From the NCBI RefSeq assembly GCF_031453675.1, contig NZ_JAVIZX010000001.1:2316001-2380000 (forward strand): a stretch of DNA of 64,000 bases, in the 5' to 3' direction. A program made the translations under genes and the position numbers. Shown here piece after piece: positions 41,679 to 51,189 of the stretch; within the stretch, counting starts at the first letter, position 1, and each line of letters starts with the position of its first letter. This DNA is from Paracidovorax wautersii (lineage in GTDB: Bacteria; Pseudomonadota; Gammaproteobacteria; Burkholderiales; Burkholderiaceae_C). The notes beneath the pieces were generated by a model. The model was not told where the DNA came from and ran no database searches. It saw nothing but the letters and a program-made list of their open reading frames with translations.

Positions 41679-42356
41679 GTGTCCGCTCCGCCGCCCATCC
41701 TCTGCACCGTCGACGTCGTCCTGCTCACGCTGCGGGCCGGCACGCTGCACGTGCTGCTGGTGCGGCGCGACAAGGCCCCCTTCGCCGGCGCGTGGGCCTT
41801 GCCGGGCGGCTACATCCATGCACAGGAGGACAGCGATGCGCAGGCCAGCGCGGCGCGGGTGCTGCGGGACAAGGCCGGGCTGCAGAGCCCGTATCTGGAG
41901 CAGCTGGCCACCTTCTCCGGCATCGCCCGCGATCCGCGCGGCTGGTCCGTCGCCATTGCCTATTGCGCGCTGGTGCCAGAGCATCTGCTGCAGGCCGATG
42001 CGCTGGCGGATGGCGTGGCCCTGGTGGCGGTCGATGCCCTGCCGGCCCTGCCTTTCGACCACGGCCAGATCGTGAATGTGGCGCTGGAGCGGGTGCGCAG
42101 CAAGAGCCAGTATTCGTCGCTGCCGGTGTATCTTTGCAGCGAGCAGTTCACACTGCCGCAGCTGCAGGCGGTATACGAGTCGGTACTGGACGAGCCGCTC
42201 AACAAGGTGAGCTTTCGCCGCAAGATGGACGAGCTGGGCATGCTGGAGCCGGTGCCGGGCGCGCTGCACAGCGGCGGCGCCCACCGGCCGGCGCAGCTGT
42301 ACCGGCTGCGGCCGGAGTTCCGGCGGCACCTGTCGCTGTCGGCGCGGGGGCTTTAG
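41679..42356 (+). CDS. nrtR: NrtR-like Nudix-related regulator of NAD metabolism
   Basis: Transcription factor with an N-terminal Nudix-like sensor (VDVVLLTLRAGTLHVLLVRR, FAGAWALPGGYIHAQED) and a C-terminal winged helix (KVSFRRKMDELGMLEPV, RPAQLYRLRPEF). The Nudix box is degenerate (RVLRDKAGL in place of RELxEExGL), as is usual for NrtR, which senses ADP-ribose instead of hydrolysing it. It is divergent from the NAD genes, so it probably represses them. Confidence 0.9.
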   Translation: MSAPPPILCTVDVVLLTLRAGTLHVLLVRRDKAPFAGAWALPGGYIHAQEDSDAQASAARVLRDKAGLQSPYLEQLATFSGIARDPRGWSVAIAYCALVPEHLLQADALADGVALVAVDALPALPFDHGQIVNVALERVRSKSQYSSLPVYLCSEQFTLPQLQAVYESVLDEPLNKVSFRRKMDELGMLEPVPGALHSGGAHRPAQLYRLRPEFRRHLSLSARGL

Positions 42357-42394
42357 CGCGGCATGCCCACGGCCAGCGGTAGCGCCAACGGCTT

Positions 42395-42868
42395 TCAGGC
42401 CGTGGCCGTCTTGGCCTCGTCGTAGGTCTGGAGGTAGTCGCGGGCCAGGCTGCGCTTCTGGCTTTCGGTCAGCAGCTTGCCGGCCACCTGGAAGAAGCGG
42501 TGTTCCTCTTCCTTCAGGTGGTGCAGCACCTTCTCGCCCAGCTTCTTGGCGATCGCCAGCCACGCGGGGCTGGACGGGTCGGCAGCTTCCAGGTCTTCCA
42601 CGAGTTCATCCAGCGCATGGTGCTCGGCGATGGCGTGGCGCGACAGGTCGATGCCGCCGTCGTGCTCCATCAGCAGCCGGTAGAAATGGCGGTCCTCGGC
42701 CAGCTCGTGCGCGGACAGTTCGCGCTTGAGCTGTTCGAAGAGCTCCTGCCGCTCGGGCGTGTCGCCACGGGTTTCCTGCACCTGGCGGACCAGGGTGCGC
42801 TGGATCTCGTGGCTTTCGCGCAGCGCCTCGAAGATGTTGGTGGCAGAGGCAGCAGTCGGGGTGCTCAT
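42395..42868 (-). CDS. Hemerythrin HHE domain protein
   Basis: 157-residue helical protein of the HHE cation-binding family, likely with a di-iron site. Metal ligand candidates lie in the repeated H-(x)n-HHE pattern: ESHEIQRTL, AHELAEDRHFYRL, AEHHALDELVEDLE and HHLKEEEHRFF. Roles in the family include oxygen or nitric oxide sensing and iron repair. It is convergent with nrtR and lies before a DUF1328 protein gene. Confidence 0.9.
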   Translation of the reverse strand: MSTPTAASATNIFEALRESHEIQRTLVRQVQETRGDTPERQELFEQLKRELSAHELAEDRHFYRLLMEHDGGIDLSRHAIAEHHALDELVEDLEAADPSSPAWLAIAKKLGEKVLHHLKEEEHRFFQVAGKLLTESQKRSLARDYLQTYDEAKTATA

Positions 42869-42878
42869 GCTGCCAGCC

Positions 42879-43064
42879 TTACTTCAAGGCTCTGCGCGCA
42901 GCGCCGACGCCGAGCACGGCCAGGGCCACGAACACGATGGCCAGCACCAGGAACAGGACGAACAGGATCTTGGCGATGCCTGCCGCGCCGGCAGCCACGC
43001 CCGTGAAACCCAGGGCCCCGGCAACGAGCGAGACCAGAGCAAAGATGATGGCGTACTTGAGCAT
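42879..43064 (-). CDS. DUF1328 (YtjA-type) small membrane protein
   Basis: 61-residue protein with two hydrophobic helices (MLKYAIIFALVSLVAGALGF and AGIAKILFVLFLVLAIVFVAL), the standard DUF1328 pattern. The ATG at 43064 is preceded by AGGAGGTTCCC. Function unknown, often stress-induced. It lies 10 nt upstream of the hemerythrin gene and may be co-transcribed. Confidence 0.9.
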   Translation of the reverse strand: MLKYAIIFALVSLVAGALGFTGVAAGAAGIAKILFVLFLVLAIVFVALAVLGVGAARRALK

Positions 43065-43381
43065 GATGGGAACCTCCTGAAATGGTGGCACGGTGGTTAT
43101 GTGCCGGTGGAGGAACGATAGGCGAGGGGGCGCGGCGGGCCCGTCGGCCTACGGGGGCACCACGCGTAGGAGCGCAGCCACGCCGCTGAAGCCCGCGCGC
43201 CTCAACCCGTCGCCGCATGCACGGCAATGCCCGCGGCGATAGCCAGCAGCACGGCGCCGGTGCTGCGCTCGGGCTGCACGCAGGGCTTGTGGCTCCGGCA
43301 CGGCCCTTCAGGCCTGCACATCGCTGCGCGATGTGAGCTGCGCCGCAAGGCCGCCGAACCCGCTGGCGCGGGTTGCCGGGC
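43065..43381 (-). other. Intergenic region between metK and DUF1328 gene, with hairpins
   Basis: A 317-bp stretch lacking an intact gene. Just after metK it holds AACCCGC-GCCA-GCGGGTT and then a perfect hairpin ACATCGC-TGC-GCGATGT (43318-43334). A short minus-strand frame ending at 43202 looks like a hydrophobic transporter C-terminus (LLAIAAGIAVHA), but no upstream part remains. Structured RNA or eroded DNA are both possible. Confidence 0.4.
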
Positions 43382-44563
43382 TTACAGCCCGGCCGCTGCG
43401 CGCAGCGCGGCGGCCTTGTCCGTCTTTTCCCAGCTGAACTCGGGCTCTTCGCGGCCGAAGTGGCCGTACGCGGCGGTCTTCTCGTAGATCGGGCGCAGCA
43501 GGTCCAGCATCTGGATGATGCCCTTGGGGCGCAGGTCGAAGTGTTCCTGCACCAGCGCGGCGATCTTCTCGTCGGGGATCACGCCCGTGCCTTCGGTGTA
43601 GACGGTCACGTTGATCGGGCGGGCCACGCCGATGGCGTAGCTGACCTGGATCTGGCACTGGCGTGCCAGGCCGGCGGCCACGATGTTCTTGGCCACGTAG
43701 CGGGCGGCGTAGGCGGCCGAGCGGTCCACCTTCGTGGGATCCTTGCCGCTGAAGGCGCCGCCGCCGTGCGGGCAGGCGCCGCCGTAGGTGTCCACGATGA
43801 TCTTGCGGCCCGTGAGGCCGCAGTCGCCCTGCGGGCCGCCGATGACGAAGCGGCCGGTGGGGTTGATCAGGTACTTGGTGTCCTGGATCCACTCCTTGGG
43901 CAGCACGGGCTTGATGATCTCCTCGATCACCGCCTCGATGAAGCTGGCCTTCATCTTGGTGGACGTTTCGGACTGGTCAGGGTGGTGCTGCGTGGAGAGC
44001 ACCACGGTGTCGATGCTGTGGGGCTTGCCGTCCACATAGCGCATCGTGACCTGGCTCTTGGCGTCGGGGCGCAGGAATGGCAGGCGGCCGTCCTTGCGCA
44101 GCTGGGCCTGGCGCTCGACCAGGCGGTGGGCGTAGTAGATCGGCGCGGGCATCAGCTCGGGCGTCTCGTCGCAGGCGTAGCCGAACATCAGGCCCTGGTC
44201 GCCGGCGCCGGTGTTCAGGTGGTCGTCGCTGGCCTGGTCGACGCCCTGGGCGATGTCGTTGGACTGCTTGTCGTAGGCCACCAGGACGGCGCAGCCCTTG
44301 TAGTCGATGCCGTAGTCGGTGTTGTCGTAGCCGATGCGCTTGATCGTGTCGCGCGCCACCTGGATGTAGTCCACGTGGGCGTTGGTGGTGATCTCGCCCG
44401 CCAGCACCACCAGACCGGTGTTGGTCAGCGTCTCGGCAGCCACGCGGCTGCGCGGGTCCTGCTGGAAGATCGCGTCCAGGATTGCGTCAGAGATCTGGTC
44501 GGCCACCTTGTCGGGGTGGCCTTCAGAGACGGATTCCGAGGTGAAAAGGAAATCGTTCGCCAT
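43382..44563 (-). CDS. metK: S-adenosylmethionine synthetase MetK
   Basis: Makes S-adenosylmethionine from methionine and ATP. The 393 residues carry the signatures [32 protein letters not shown] (methionine/ATP loop) and [16 protein letters not shown]. Length is standard. It is divergent from the LpxL-type genes with 129 bp between starts. I looked for a SAM riboswitch in this 5' region and could not identify one. Confidence 0.99.
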   Translation of the reverse strand: MANDFLFTSESVSEGHPDKVADQISDAILDAIFQQDPRSRVAAETLTNTGLVVLAGEITTNAHVDYIQVARDTIKRIGYDNTDYGIDYKGCAVLVAYDKQSNDIAQGVDQASDDHLNTGAGDQGLMFGYACDETPELMPAPIYYAHRLVERQAQLRKDGRLPFLRPDAKSQVTMRYVDGKPHSIDTVVLSTQHHPDQSETSTKMKASFIEAVIEEIIKPVLPKEWIQDTKYLINPTGRFVIGGPQGDCGLTGRKIIVDTYGGACPHGGGAFSGKDPTKVDRSAAYAARYVAKNIVAAGLARQCQIQVSYAIGVARPINVTVYTEGTGVIPDEKIAALVQEHFDLRPKGIIQMLDLLRPIYEKTAAYGHFGREEPEFSWEKTDKAAALRAAAGL

Positions 44564-44692
44564 TTGAATAAACTCCGGTGTTCAGCTTTTGGGGCGTTGC
44601 CCTCAGCTTGGGAGCCTTGGCGAACGCTTTAGCAGAATTGTTTTACGTCGCCCTGCAAGTTGCTCATTTAACTCAGCGACCGCGCCATTTTA

Positions 44693-45550
44693 ATGCCATC
44701 TCTGTTTCGTTTCCTTGCGGCCTGGCCGCTGTGGCTGCTGCACGCCGTAGGCGCGGTGCTGGGCTGGATCGTGTTCGCCGCATCGCCCACGTACCGCCGC
44801 CGCTTCATCGAGAACGCGGCGCGCGCCGGCTACCGGCTGCGCGACGTGCGCGCCGCCGTGGGCCACGCAGGCCGCATGGTGGCCGAGATGCCGCGGTTGT
44901 GGCTGCGCGAGGAGTCGCCGCCGTACCGCATCGAAGGCGCGGAGTGCGTGGAGCGCGCCTGGGCCGCGGGCAAGGGCATCCTCTTTCTCACGCCGCACCT
45001 CGGCTGCTTCGAGCTGTCGGTGCAGGCCGCGGCGCAGCGCTGGAGCGCCGAGCACGGTCCGATCACGATCCTCTACCGCCCCGCGCGCCAGGCCTGGCTG
45101 GCCGACATCCTGGAGACCGCGCGCCACCGCCCCGGCGTGAAGCCCGAGGCCACGACGCTGCTGGGCGTCAAGCAGATGATCAAGGCGCTGCGCCGAGGCG
45201 AGGCCGTGGGCCTGCTGCCCGACCAGGTGCCGCCGCAGGGCATGGGCACCTGGTCGCCGTTCTTCGGCCACGAGGCCTACACCATGACGCTGGCGGCGCG
45301 CCTGGCCCAGCAGACGGGGGCCACCGTGGTGCTGGCCCGCTGCGAGCGGCTGCCGCGCGGGCAGGGCTACGTGCTGTATTTCGAGGGCTTGCCCGAGCCC
45401 GTGTCGAGCGATCTGAACACCGCGGTGCTGCAGATCAACCAGGCCATGGAGCGCACCATCCGGCAGTGCCCCACGCAGTACCTCTGGGGCTACGGCCGCT
45501 ACAAGCAGCCGCGCAGCGATGCAGCGCCCGCGCAAGGCGGTGGCGCATGA
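44693..45550 (+). CDS. LpxL/HtrB-type lipid A acyltransferase 1
   Basis: Inner-membrane late acyltransferase of lipid A assembly. The 285 residues have an N-terminal helix and the catalytic motif HLGCFE (H102, E107; HX4E), then FLTP, LPDQ and the arginine-rich second half. It overlaps the next gene by ATGA, and both are of the LpxL family; they would act one after the other. Ribosome site is weak, with the start placed to give a full-length protein. Confidence 0.9.
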   Translation: MPSLFRFLAAWPLWLLHAVGAVLGWIVFAASPTYRRRFIENAARAGYRLRDVRAAVGHAGRMVAEMPRLWLREESPPYRIEGAECVERAWAAGKGILFLTPHLGCFELSVQAAAQRWSAEHGPITILYRPARQAWLADILETARHRPGVKPEATTLLGVKQMIKALRRGEAVGLLPDQVPPQGMGTWSPFFGHEAYTMTLAARLAQQTGATVVLARCERLPRGQGYVLYFEGLPEPVSSDLNTAVLQINQAMERTIRQCPTQYLWGYGRYKQPRSDAAPAQGGGA

Positions 45551-46422
45551 TGGTCCGCTTCGGGATTGCTGTGCTCGGCGTGCTAGGGCGGCTGCCGCTG
45601 CCGGTGCTGCGTGGGCTGGGCGCGTTCATCGGCCGGGCGCTGTTCGTGCTGGCCGCGGGGCGGCGCAGGGTGGCCCTGCGCAACCTGGAGCTGTGCTTTC
45701 CGGACATGCCGGCGGCGCAGCGCAAGTCCTTGGCGCGCGAGTCTTTCGAAGTGTTCTGCCAGACCTTCCTGGACCGCGGCTGGCTGTGGGCCGGTTCCGA
45801 AGCGCTGGTGCGCAGCCGCGTGAAGCTGACCGGTGCGCTGCACGAACTGGAAGGCGATACGCCCACCATCGTCTTCGCGCCGCACTTCTACAGCATGGAC
45901 GCGGGCGGCCTGGCGCTGCCGTTGAACACGCAGCGTGAATTCACGTCGATCTTCGCCACCCATCCCGACCCCGTGCAGGACGCCTGGTTCATGGCCGGGC
46001 GCCAGCGCTTCGGCAACGTGCGCATGCTCAACCGCGCCGACGGCGTCAAGCCCATCATCTCGTGCCTGCGCAAGGGCGGCCTGCTGTACCTGCTGCCCGA
46101 CATGGACTATGGCCCGACCGACTCCGTGTTCGTGCCCTTCTTCGCCGTGCCCGAGGTAGCCACCATTCCGTCGCTGTCGCGTTTCGCCCGCCTGGGCCGT
46201 GCCAAGGTGGTGGCCCTGTACAGCCGCATGACGCCAGAGGGCTATGTGGCCGAGTTGACGCCCGCGTGGGAGCACTACCCCACCGACGACCACGTGGCCG
46301 ACACCGCGCGCATGAACCGCGAGCTGGAGGCCGCCATCCGCACCATGCCCAGCCAGTACTACTGGGTGCACCGGCGGTTCAAGACACGGCCCGAGGGGCA
46401 GCCGTCGGCTTACAAAAAATAG
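45547..46422 (+). CDS. LpxL/HtrB-type lipid A acyltransferase 2
   Basis: Second late acyltransferase, 291 residues, with the catalytic motif HFYSMD (H113, D118; HX4D), LLPDMDYGPTDSVFVPF and YYWVHRRFKTRP. It overlaps gene 1 by ATGA. Together they would add the secondary acyl chains. Its TAG stop (46420-46422) is inside a copy of the dispersed repeat. A long upstream frame runs through gene 1 and is rejected. Confidence 0.92.
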   Translation: MMVRFGIAVLGVLGRLPLPVLRGLGAFIGRALFVLAAGRRRVALRNLELCFPDMPAAQRKSLARESFEVFCQTFLDRGWLWAGSEALVRSRVKLTGALHELEGDTPTIVFAPHFYSMDAGGLALPLNTQREFTSIFATHPDPVQDAWFMAGRQRFGNVRMLNRADGVKPIISCLRKGGLLYLLPDMDYGPTDSVFVPFFAVPEVATIPSLSRFARLGRAKVVALYSRMTPEGYVAELTPAWEHYPTDDHVADTARMNRELEAAIRTMPSQYYWVHRRFKTRPEGQPSAYKK

Positions 46423-46470
46423 GCCTCTAGCGCTTTCCCATCAAGCGCAGGTGGCTATTGTTTTGGTAGC
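46411..46470 (-). repeat. Dispersed 3'-flanking palindromic repeat, copy D
   Basis: Minus orientation, ACAATAGCC then TGCGCTTG-N7-AAGCGCTAGAGGCC and a T-rich tail. It contains the TAG stops of both convergent genes (46420-46422 and 46455-46457), so the two reading frames end inside a shared palindrome. Confidence 0.8.
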
Positions 46471-47378
46471 GTTTGGGTCAGGAATTCCGCCAGCGCGCCG
46501 ATGACGGCCTGCGGCTGCTCATGCACCACCCAGTGCGACGCGCCGGGCAGGGGCTGCACCTGCAGCGGCGCCACCCAGTCCTCCAGCCCGTCGAGCAGGC
46601 CCGGCAGCAGGGCCGGGTCGTCCAGCCCCCACAGCACCAGCGTGGGCACATGCACTTCCAGCATCGCCGCAGGCAATTGGATAGCGGCGGCGCCGGCGTC
46701 GCCCTCGCGCGGCGGGCGGAGCGGGCTGGCGCGGTAGTAGTTGCAGGGGCCGGTCAGGCCTTGCCGCCATTGCGCGCGGTACTGGGCCCGCACCTCGTCG
46801 GTCAGCCAGGCCGGCGGTGTGCCCGCAGGCGTATCGAAGAACCCGAACAGGCGCCGGAAGTCGTCCTCCGCCAGCAGGGCCTCGGCGTCCGGGCGGCAGA
46901 GGAAGTGCATGTACTCGCTGGCCGCCTGCTGGGCGGGGTTGTGCTGCAGTTCGCGCACGAAGGCGCCGGGGTGGGGCGAGTTGACGATGGCGAGCCGCTG
47001 CAGCAGGTCGGGCCGCTGGTTGGCCAGGTTCCAGGCCACGGCGCCGCCCCAGTCGTGGGCCACCAGGGCGGCCAGAGGCTGGCCCGCGCCGCATTCGGCT
47101 TCGATCAGTGCGGCGATGTCCTGCACCAGGTGCTTGGCCCGGTAGGCCTCGGGCTCGGGCGGGTGGCTGGAGGGCGCGAAGCCGCGCAGGTTGGGCGCCA
47201 CGCACCGGTAGCCGCCGTGCTCCGGCTGCGCAAAGTGCGCCAGCAGCGCGTCCCAGATGAAGCCGCCTTCGGGAAAGCCGTGCAGGAACAGCAGCACCGG
47301 CCGCCCCGGGGCGCCGCTCACGCGGCAGTGCAGGGTGGTGCCGTGCGGCAGCGAGTGGTCGACGGTGGAGATCATCAT
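46455..47378 (-). CDS. Alpha/beta hydrolase (epoxide hydrolase-like)
   Basis: 307-residue alpha/beta hydrolase. The oxyanion region is HGFPEGG, and the nucleophile elbow VAHDWGG has Asp as nucleophile, typical of epoxide or haloalkane hydrolases; the histidine is in GASHWVVHEQP. Substrate unknown. It is downstream of and convergent with the acyltransferase pair and behind engB on the same strand. Confidence 0.88.
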   Translation of the reverse strand: MMISTVDHSLPHGTTLHCRVSGAPGRPVLLFLHGFPEGGFIWDALLAHFAQPEHGGYRCVAPNLRGFAPSSHPPEPEAYRAKHLVQDIAALIEAECGAGQPLAALVAHDWGGAVAWNLANQRPDLLQRLAIVNSPHPGAFVRELQHNPAQQAASEYMHFLCRPDAEALLAEDDFRRLFGFFDTPAGTPPAWLTDEVRAQYRAQWRQGLTGPCNYYRASPLRPPREGDAGAAAIQLPAAMLEVHVPTLVLWGLDDPALLPGLLDGLEDWVAPLQVQPLPGASHWVVHEQPQAVIGALAEFLTQTLPKQ

Positions 47379-47387
47379 TCGCTACGC

Positions 47388-47443
47388 TTTCTATAGCTGT
47401 AGGCGCTTGATGGATAGGCGCCAGTGGCTAATTTGTCTCTGAA
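47388..47443 (+). repeat. Dispersed 3'-flanking palindromic repeat, copy E
   Basis: Plus orientation, TATAGCTGTAGGCGCTTG-N5 then AGGCGCC and a TGGCTAATTTG tail. It lies between engB and the hydrolase gene and contains the engB stop (TAG, 47430-47428). Confidence 0.75.
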
Positions 47444-48180
47444 TCTTGCCGCGGGGCGGCCTCGGCCGGCGCTGCCTGCGTGCCGCTGTCTTCCGCCGGC
47501 ACGGCGGCCTGCGCGGGGTGGGACCACTGCCACAGCAGCTGGGCCACCTCGTCCACGCCCTGCTTCTTCAGGGCGGAGAACATCTTCACCTCGCCGCCCC
47601 CAGCCTGCAGTCGCGTGATGGACAGGATCTTGGCCTGCTCGCTGCGCGTGAGCTTGTCGGCCTTGGTCAGCACGATGAGGAACTTCAGCCCTTCCTCGAC
47701 CCGCGGGCGCAAAATTTCGAGCAGCGCTTCGTCCAGCTCGGTCAGCCCGAGGCGCGGGTCGCACAGCAGCACGATGCCCGTGAGCCCGGGGCGGCTGACC
47801 AGGTAATTCACCATCACCTGCTGCCAGCGCAGCTTGTCCGAGCGCGACACCTTGGCGTAGCCGTAGCCAGGCAGGTCGGCCAGCACGGCGTCGGTCACGC
47901 CCTGCTTGCCCAGCGCGAACAGGTTGATGTGCTGCGTGCGGCCCGGCCGCTTGGACGCAAAGGCCAGCTGCTTTTGCTGCGTGAGGGTGTTGATGCAGGT
48001 GGATTTGCCGGCATTGGAGCGCCCGACGAAGGCGATCTCGGGCACATCGATGGGCGGCAGGTGGTGCAACTGCGCCGCCGTGGTCAGGAACCGGGCGGTG
48101 TGCATCCATCCCATGGCGACTTTGGCGTCGGGTGCCGGCGGTAGGGAGCCAGCAACTGGCGCATGTGATGGAGTCGTCAT
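47428..48180 (-). CDS. engB: GTPase EngB/YsxC (ribosome biogenesis)
   Basis: Essential GTPase for late 50S assembly. From the ATG at 48180 it has 250 residues. Walker A GRSNAGKST (53-61), the G3 DLPGYG and G4 TKAD motifs are present, with the family RPGRTQHIN. The C-terminus has an extra Ala/Pro/Glu-rich tail of about 35 residues. It is divergent from cytochrome c4. A longer in-frame start upstream is possible but not needed. Confidence 0.97.
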   Translation of the reverse strand: MTTPSHAPVAGSLPPAPDAKVAMGWMHTARFLTTAAQLHHLPPIDVPEIAFVGRSNAGKSTCINTLTQQKQLAFASKRPGRTQHINLFALGKQGVTDAVLADLPGYGYAKVSRSDKLRWQQVMVNYLVSRPGLTGIVLLCDPRLGLTELDEALLEILRPRVEEGLKFLIVLTKADKLTRSEQAKILSITRLQAGGGEVKMFSALKKQGVDEVAQLLWQWSHPAQAAVPAEDSGTQAAPAEAAPRQDSETN

Positions 48181-48265
48181 AAATCGGGGTTTGAAGGGAT
48201 AGGCCGCTAAAGGGGCCAATTGTAGAATTGTGCGGTTCCGCTCTCATAACATAAGAACCCTCGAT

Positions 48266-48910
48266 ATGAAGTTGCTTGCCTCCTTGTTGATGGCTGCCGC
48301 ACTCGCGGCACCGGCTCTTCCGACCCTTGCAGCGGGCGAAACCCCGGCTGCCACCGCTCCCAAGGCTGCCAAGCCGGATCTGGTGAAGGGCGAGGCCAGC
48401 TACACCGCGGTCTGCGCGGCCTGCCACGCGGCCGACGGCAACTCCAGCATCGTCGCCAACCCCAAGCTGGCGCAGCAGCATCCCGAATACCTGGTCAAGC
48501 AGCTGCAGGAGTTCAAGTCCGGCAAGCGCAACGACCCCGTCATGAAGGGCATGGCGGCCCTGCTGTCCGACGACGACATGCGCAACGTGTCGTACTGGCT
48601 GGCCTCCAAGTCCGCCAAGCAGGGCTTCTCCAAGGACAAGGACCTCGTCTCTTTGGGCGAGCGCATCTACCGGGGCGGCATCGCCGACCGCAACATCGCC
48701 GCCTGCGCCGGCTGCCACAGTCCCAACGGCGCCGGCATTCCCGCGCAGTACCCGCGCCTGTCCGGCCAGCATGCCGACTACACCACCAAGCAGCTGGTCG
48801 AATTCCGCGACGGCAAGCGCGCCAACAGCGTGCAGATGACCCAGGTCGCCGCCAAGCTGAACGACCGCGAGATCAAGGCCGTGTCGGACTACATTGCCGG
48901 CCTGCGTTGA
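48266..48910 (+). CDS. Dihaem cytochrome c4-type protein
   Basis: Periplasmic or membrane-attached dihaem cytochrome that carries electrons to terminal oxidases. The 214 residues have a Sec signal peptide (1-23, AAG) and two class I haem sites, CAACH (C50-H54) and CAGCH (C147-H151), with methionine ligands in KGMAAL and VQMTQ. It is followed by the System II assembly genes and could use either system. Confidence 0.95.
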   Translation: MKLLASLLMAAALAAPALPTLAAGETPAATAPKAAKPDLVKGEASYTAVCAACHAADGNSSIVANPKLAQQHPEYLVKQLQEFKSGKRNDPVMKGMAALLSDDDMRNVSYWLASKSAKQGFSKDKDLVSLGERIYRGGIADRNIAACAGCHSPNGAGIPAQYPRLSGQHADYTTKQLVEFRDGKRANSVQMTQVAAKLNDREIKAVSDYIAGLR

Positions 48911-48979
48911 TGCACGTCAAATCCCAGGGGGCTCCCGGTAGCCCCCCAGGAACCTACCGTCGATAATCACACCCAAGAC

Positions 48980-49017
48980 GGGCGGGCCCATCTGCAACAG
49001 ATGGCCCGCCCTTTTCT
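48980..49017 (+). terminator. Rho-independent terminator after cytochrome c4
   Basis: A long stem, GGGCGGGCCCATCTG with CAGATGGCCCGCCC (one bulged base), and loop CAA, followed by TTTT. It lies 70 bp after the cytochrome c4 stop and before resB. Confidence 0.85.
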
Positions 49018-49041
49018 CATTCAGGGCCCGCCTCGTTTTCC

Positions 49042-51189
49042 ATGTCTGACACCACCCACGGTATCCGCGTCCAGACGCGCTCCCCGGCACTGCGCACGTC
49101 GGTCGAGCTGCTGTCGTCGATGCGCTTCGCCATCGCGCTGCTCACGGTGATCTGCATTGCGTCGGTGATCGGTACGGTGCTCAAGCAGCACGAGCCGGGC
49201 GTGAACTACGTGAACCAGTTCGGCCCCTTCTGGGCCGAGCTGTTCTTGGCGCTCAAGCTCAACGCGGTGTATAGCGCGTGGTGGTTCCTGCTGATCCTGG
49301 CTTTTCTTGTCGTGAGCACGTCGCTGTGCGTGGCCCGCAATGCGCCCAAGTACCTGGCCGACCTGCGCACCTACAAGGAGAACATCCGCGAGCAGAGCCT
49401 GAAGGCCTTTCCGCACCGCGCGCAGGCCGCGCTCGTCGGCACGCCCGAGGCCGAGGCCCGCCGCATCGGCGCGCTGCTGGTGTCCGGCGGCTGGAAGGTC
49501 AAGCTGCAGCAGCGCGACACGGGGGCGGGTGCCGGCGCGGGCTGGATGGTGGCCGCCAAGGCCGGTGCCGCCAACAAGCTGGGCTACATCGCGGCGCACA
49601 GCGCCATCGTGCTGATCTGCCTGGGGGGCCTGCTGGACGGCGACCTGATCGTGCGCGCGCAGATGTGGCTGGGCGGCAAGACGCCGTATGCCGGTGGCGG
49701 GCTCATCTCCGAGGTCAAGCCCGAGCACCGCCTGTCCGAGCGCAACCCCACCTTCCGCGGCAACCTGCTGGTGGCCGAGGGCACGCAATCCAGCACCGCC
49801 ATCCTGAACCAGTCCGACGGCGTGCTGCTGCAAGAGCTGCCCTTCGCCATCGAGCTGAAGAAATTCATCGTGGAGCACTACTCCACCGGCATGCCCAAGC
49901 TGTTCGCCAGCGAGATCGTCATCCACGACAAGGCCACCGGCGCGGCCACGCCGGCGCGCGTGGAGGTGAACCACCCGGCCAGCTACCGCGGCATCGAGAT
50001 CTACCAGTCCAGCTTCGACGATGGCGGCTCGCAGGTGAAGCTGCATGCACGCCCCATGGTGCCGGGCGTCAAGGCCTTCGACGTGGAAGGTGTGATCGGG
50101 GGCTCGTCCAGCCTGTCCGGTGATGCCCTGGGCCAGCCCGTGACGCTCGAGTACACGGCCCTGCGCGTGCTCAACGTCGAGAACTTCGGCGACGCAGGGC
50201 AGGGCGGCTCGGCGGTGGACGTGCGCAAGGTCGATCTGCGCGAATCCATCGAGTCGCGCCTGGGCGCTGGCAACAAGACCGTCACCAAGCGCGAGCTGCG
50301 CAACGTCGGTCCCAGCGTGACCTACAAGCTGCGCGATGCCGCTGGCCAGGCGCGCGAGTTCCAGAACTTCATGCTGCCCGTGGACACGGGCGACGGCCAG
50401 CCGGTGTTCCTGTTCGGCGTGCGCGAGACGCCCGCCGATCCGTTCCGCTACCTGCGCGTGCCGGCTGACGAGCAGGGCAGCATCGATGGATTCATGCGCA
50501 TGCGCGTGGCGCTGGCCGATCCGGCGATGCGCGAGCAGGCCGTGCGCCGCTACGTCGCCGTCGCGGTGGACGCCAAGGCCCGGCCGGAACTGGCCGAGCA
50601 GCTTGCGCAGTCCACCGTCCGCGCCATCAGCCTCTTCGCGGGCCGCCAGGGCGAGGACGGCAAGCCGCACGGCGGCCTGCAGGCGATCTCGGACTTCATG
50701 GAAACCAACGTGCCCGAAGCCGAACGCGCCCGCGCCGGCGAGGTGCTGGTGCGCATCCTGAACGGCGCGCTGTTCGAATTGGCGCAGCTGAGCCGCGAGC
50801 GTGCCGGCCTGCCGCCGCTGCCGCAGGACGAGAAGACCCAGAGCTTCATGACCCAGGCCGTACTGTCCCTCAGCGATGCCCAGATCTACCCGGCACCGGT
50901 GGTGTTCGAGCTCAAGGATTTCAACCAGGTGCAGGCCAGCGTGTTCCAGGTGGCCCGCGCCCCGGGCAAGAACGTCGTCTACCTGGGGTGCGCACTGCTG
51001 ATCCTGGGCGTGTTCGCCATGCTCTACGTGCGCGACCGCCGGCTGTGGGTGTGGCTCGCGCCGCAGGCCGAGGGCGCCCAGGCGACGATGGCGCTGTCGG
51101 CCAACCGCAAGACACTGGACGGCGACCGCGAATTCGCCCAGCTCACCGAGAAACTGATCGGGGTTCCGCCCCACGGAGGCACCGCATGA
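49042..51189 (+). CDS. resB: System II cytochrome c biogenesis protein ResB/CcsB-type
   Basis: Membrane protein of the two-component Ccs (System II) cytochrome c synthetase, 715 residues. Three N-terminal helices and one C-terminal helix frame a large periplasmic domain; hallmarks are [25 protein letters not shown] and the conserved [14 protein letters not shown]. It overlaps the next gene (ccsA-type) by ATGA. It is the second cytochrome c maturation system in the window. Confidence 0.93.
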   Translation: MSDTTHGIRVQTRSPALRTSVELLSSMRFAIALLTVICIASVIGTVLKQHEPGVNYVNQFGPFWAELFLALKLNAVYSAWWFLLILAFLVVSTSLCVARNAPKYLADLRTYKENIREQSLKAFPHRAQAALVGTPEAEARRIGALLVSGGWKVKLQQRDTGAGAGAGWMVAAKAGAANKLGYIAAHSAIVLICLGGLLDGDLIVRAQMWLGGKTPYAGGGLISEVKPEHRLSERNPTFRGNLLVAEGTQSSTAILNQSDGVLLQELPFAIELKKFIVEHYSTGMPKLFASEIVIHDKATGAATPARVEVNHPASYRGIEIYQSSFDDGGSQVKLHARPMVPGVKAFDVEGVIGGSSSLSGDALGQPVTLEYTALRVLNVENFGDAGQGGSAVDVRKVDLRESIESRLGAGNKTVTKRELRNVGPSVTYKLRDAAGQAREFQNFMLPVDTGDGQPVFLFGVRETPADPFRYLRVPADEQGSIDGFMRMRVALADPAMREQAVRRYVAVAVDAKARPELAEQLAQSTVRAISLFAGRQGEDGKPHGGLQAISDFMETNVPEAERARAGEVLVRILNGALFELAQLSRERAGLPPLPQDEKTQSFMTQAVLSLSDAQIYPAPVVFELKDFNQVQASVFQVARAPGKNVVYLGCALLILGVFAMLYVRDRRLWVWLAPQAEGAQATMALSANRKTLDGDREFAQLTEKLIGVPPHGGTA

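Noticed and set aside
43202..43276. LysE-type transporter remnant
   Set aside because: Only about 20 residues look transporter-like; not enough to call a pseudogene.
44564..44692. SAM-sensing riboswitch upstream of metK
   Set aside because: I could not fit any known SAM riboswitch class to the sequence by eye.
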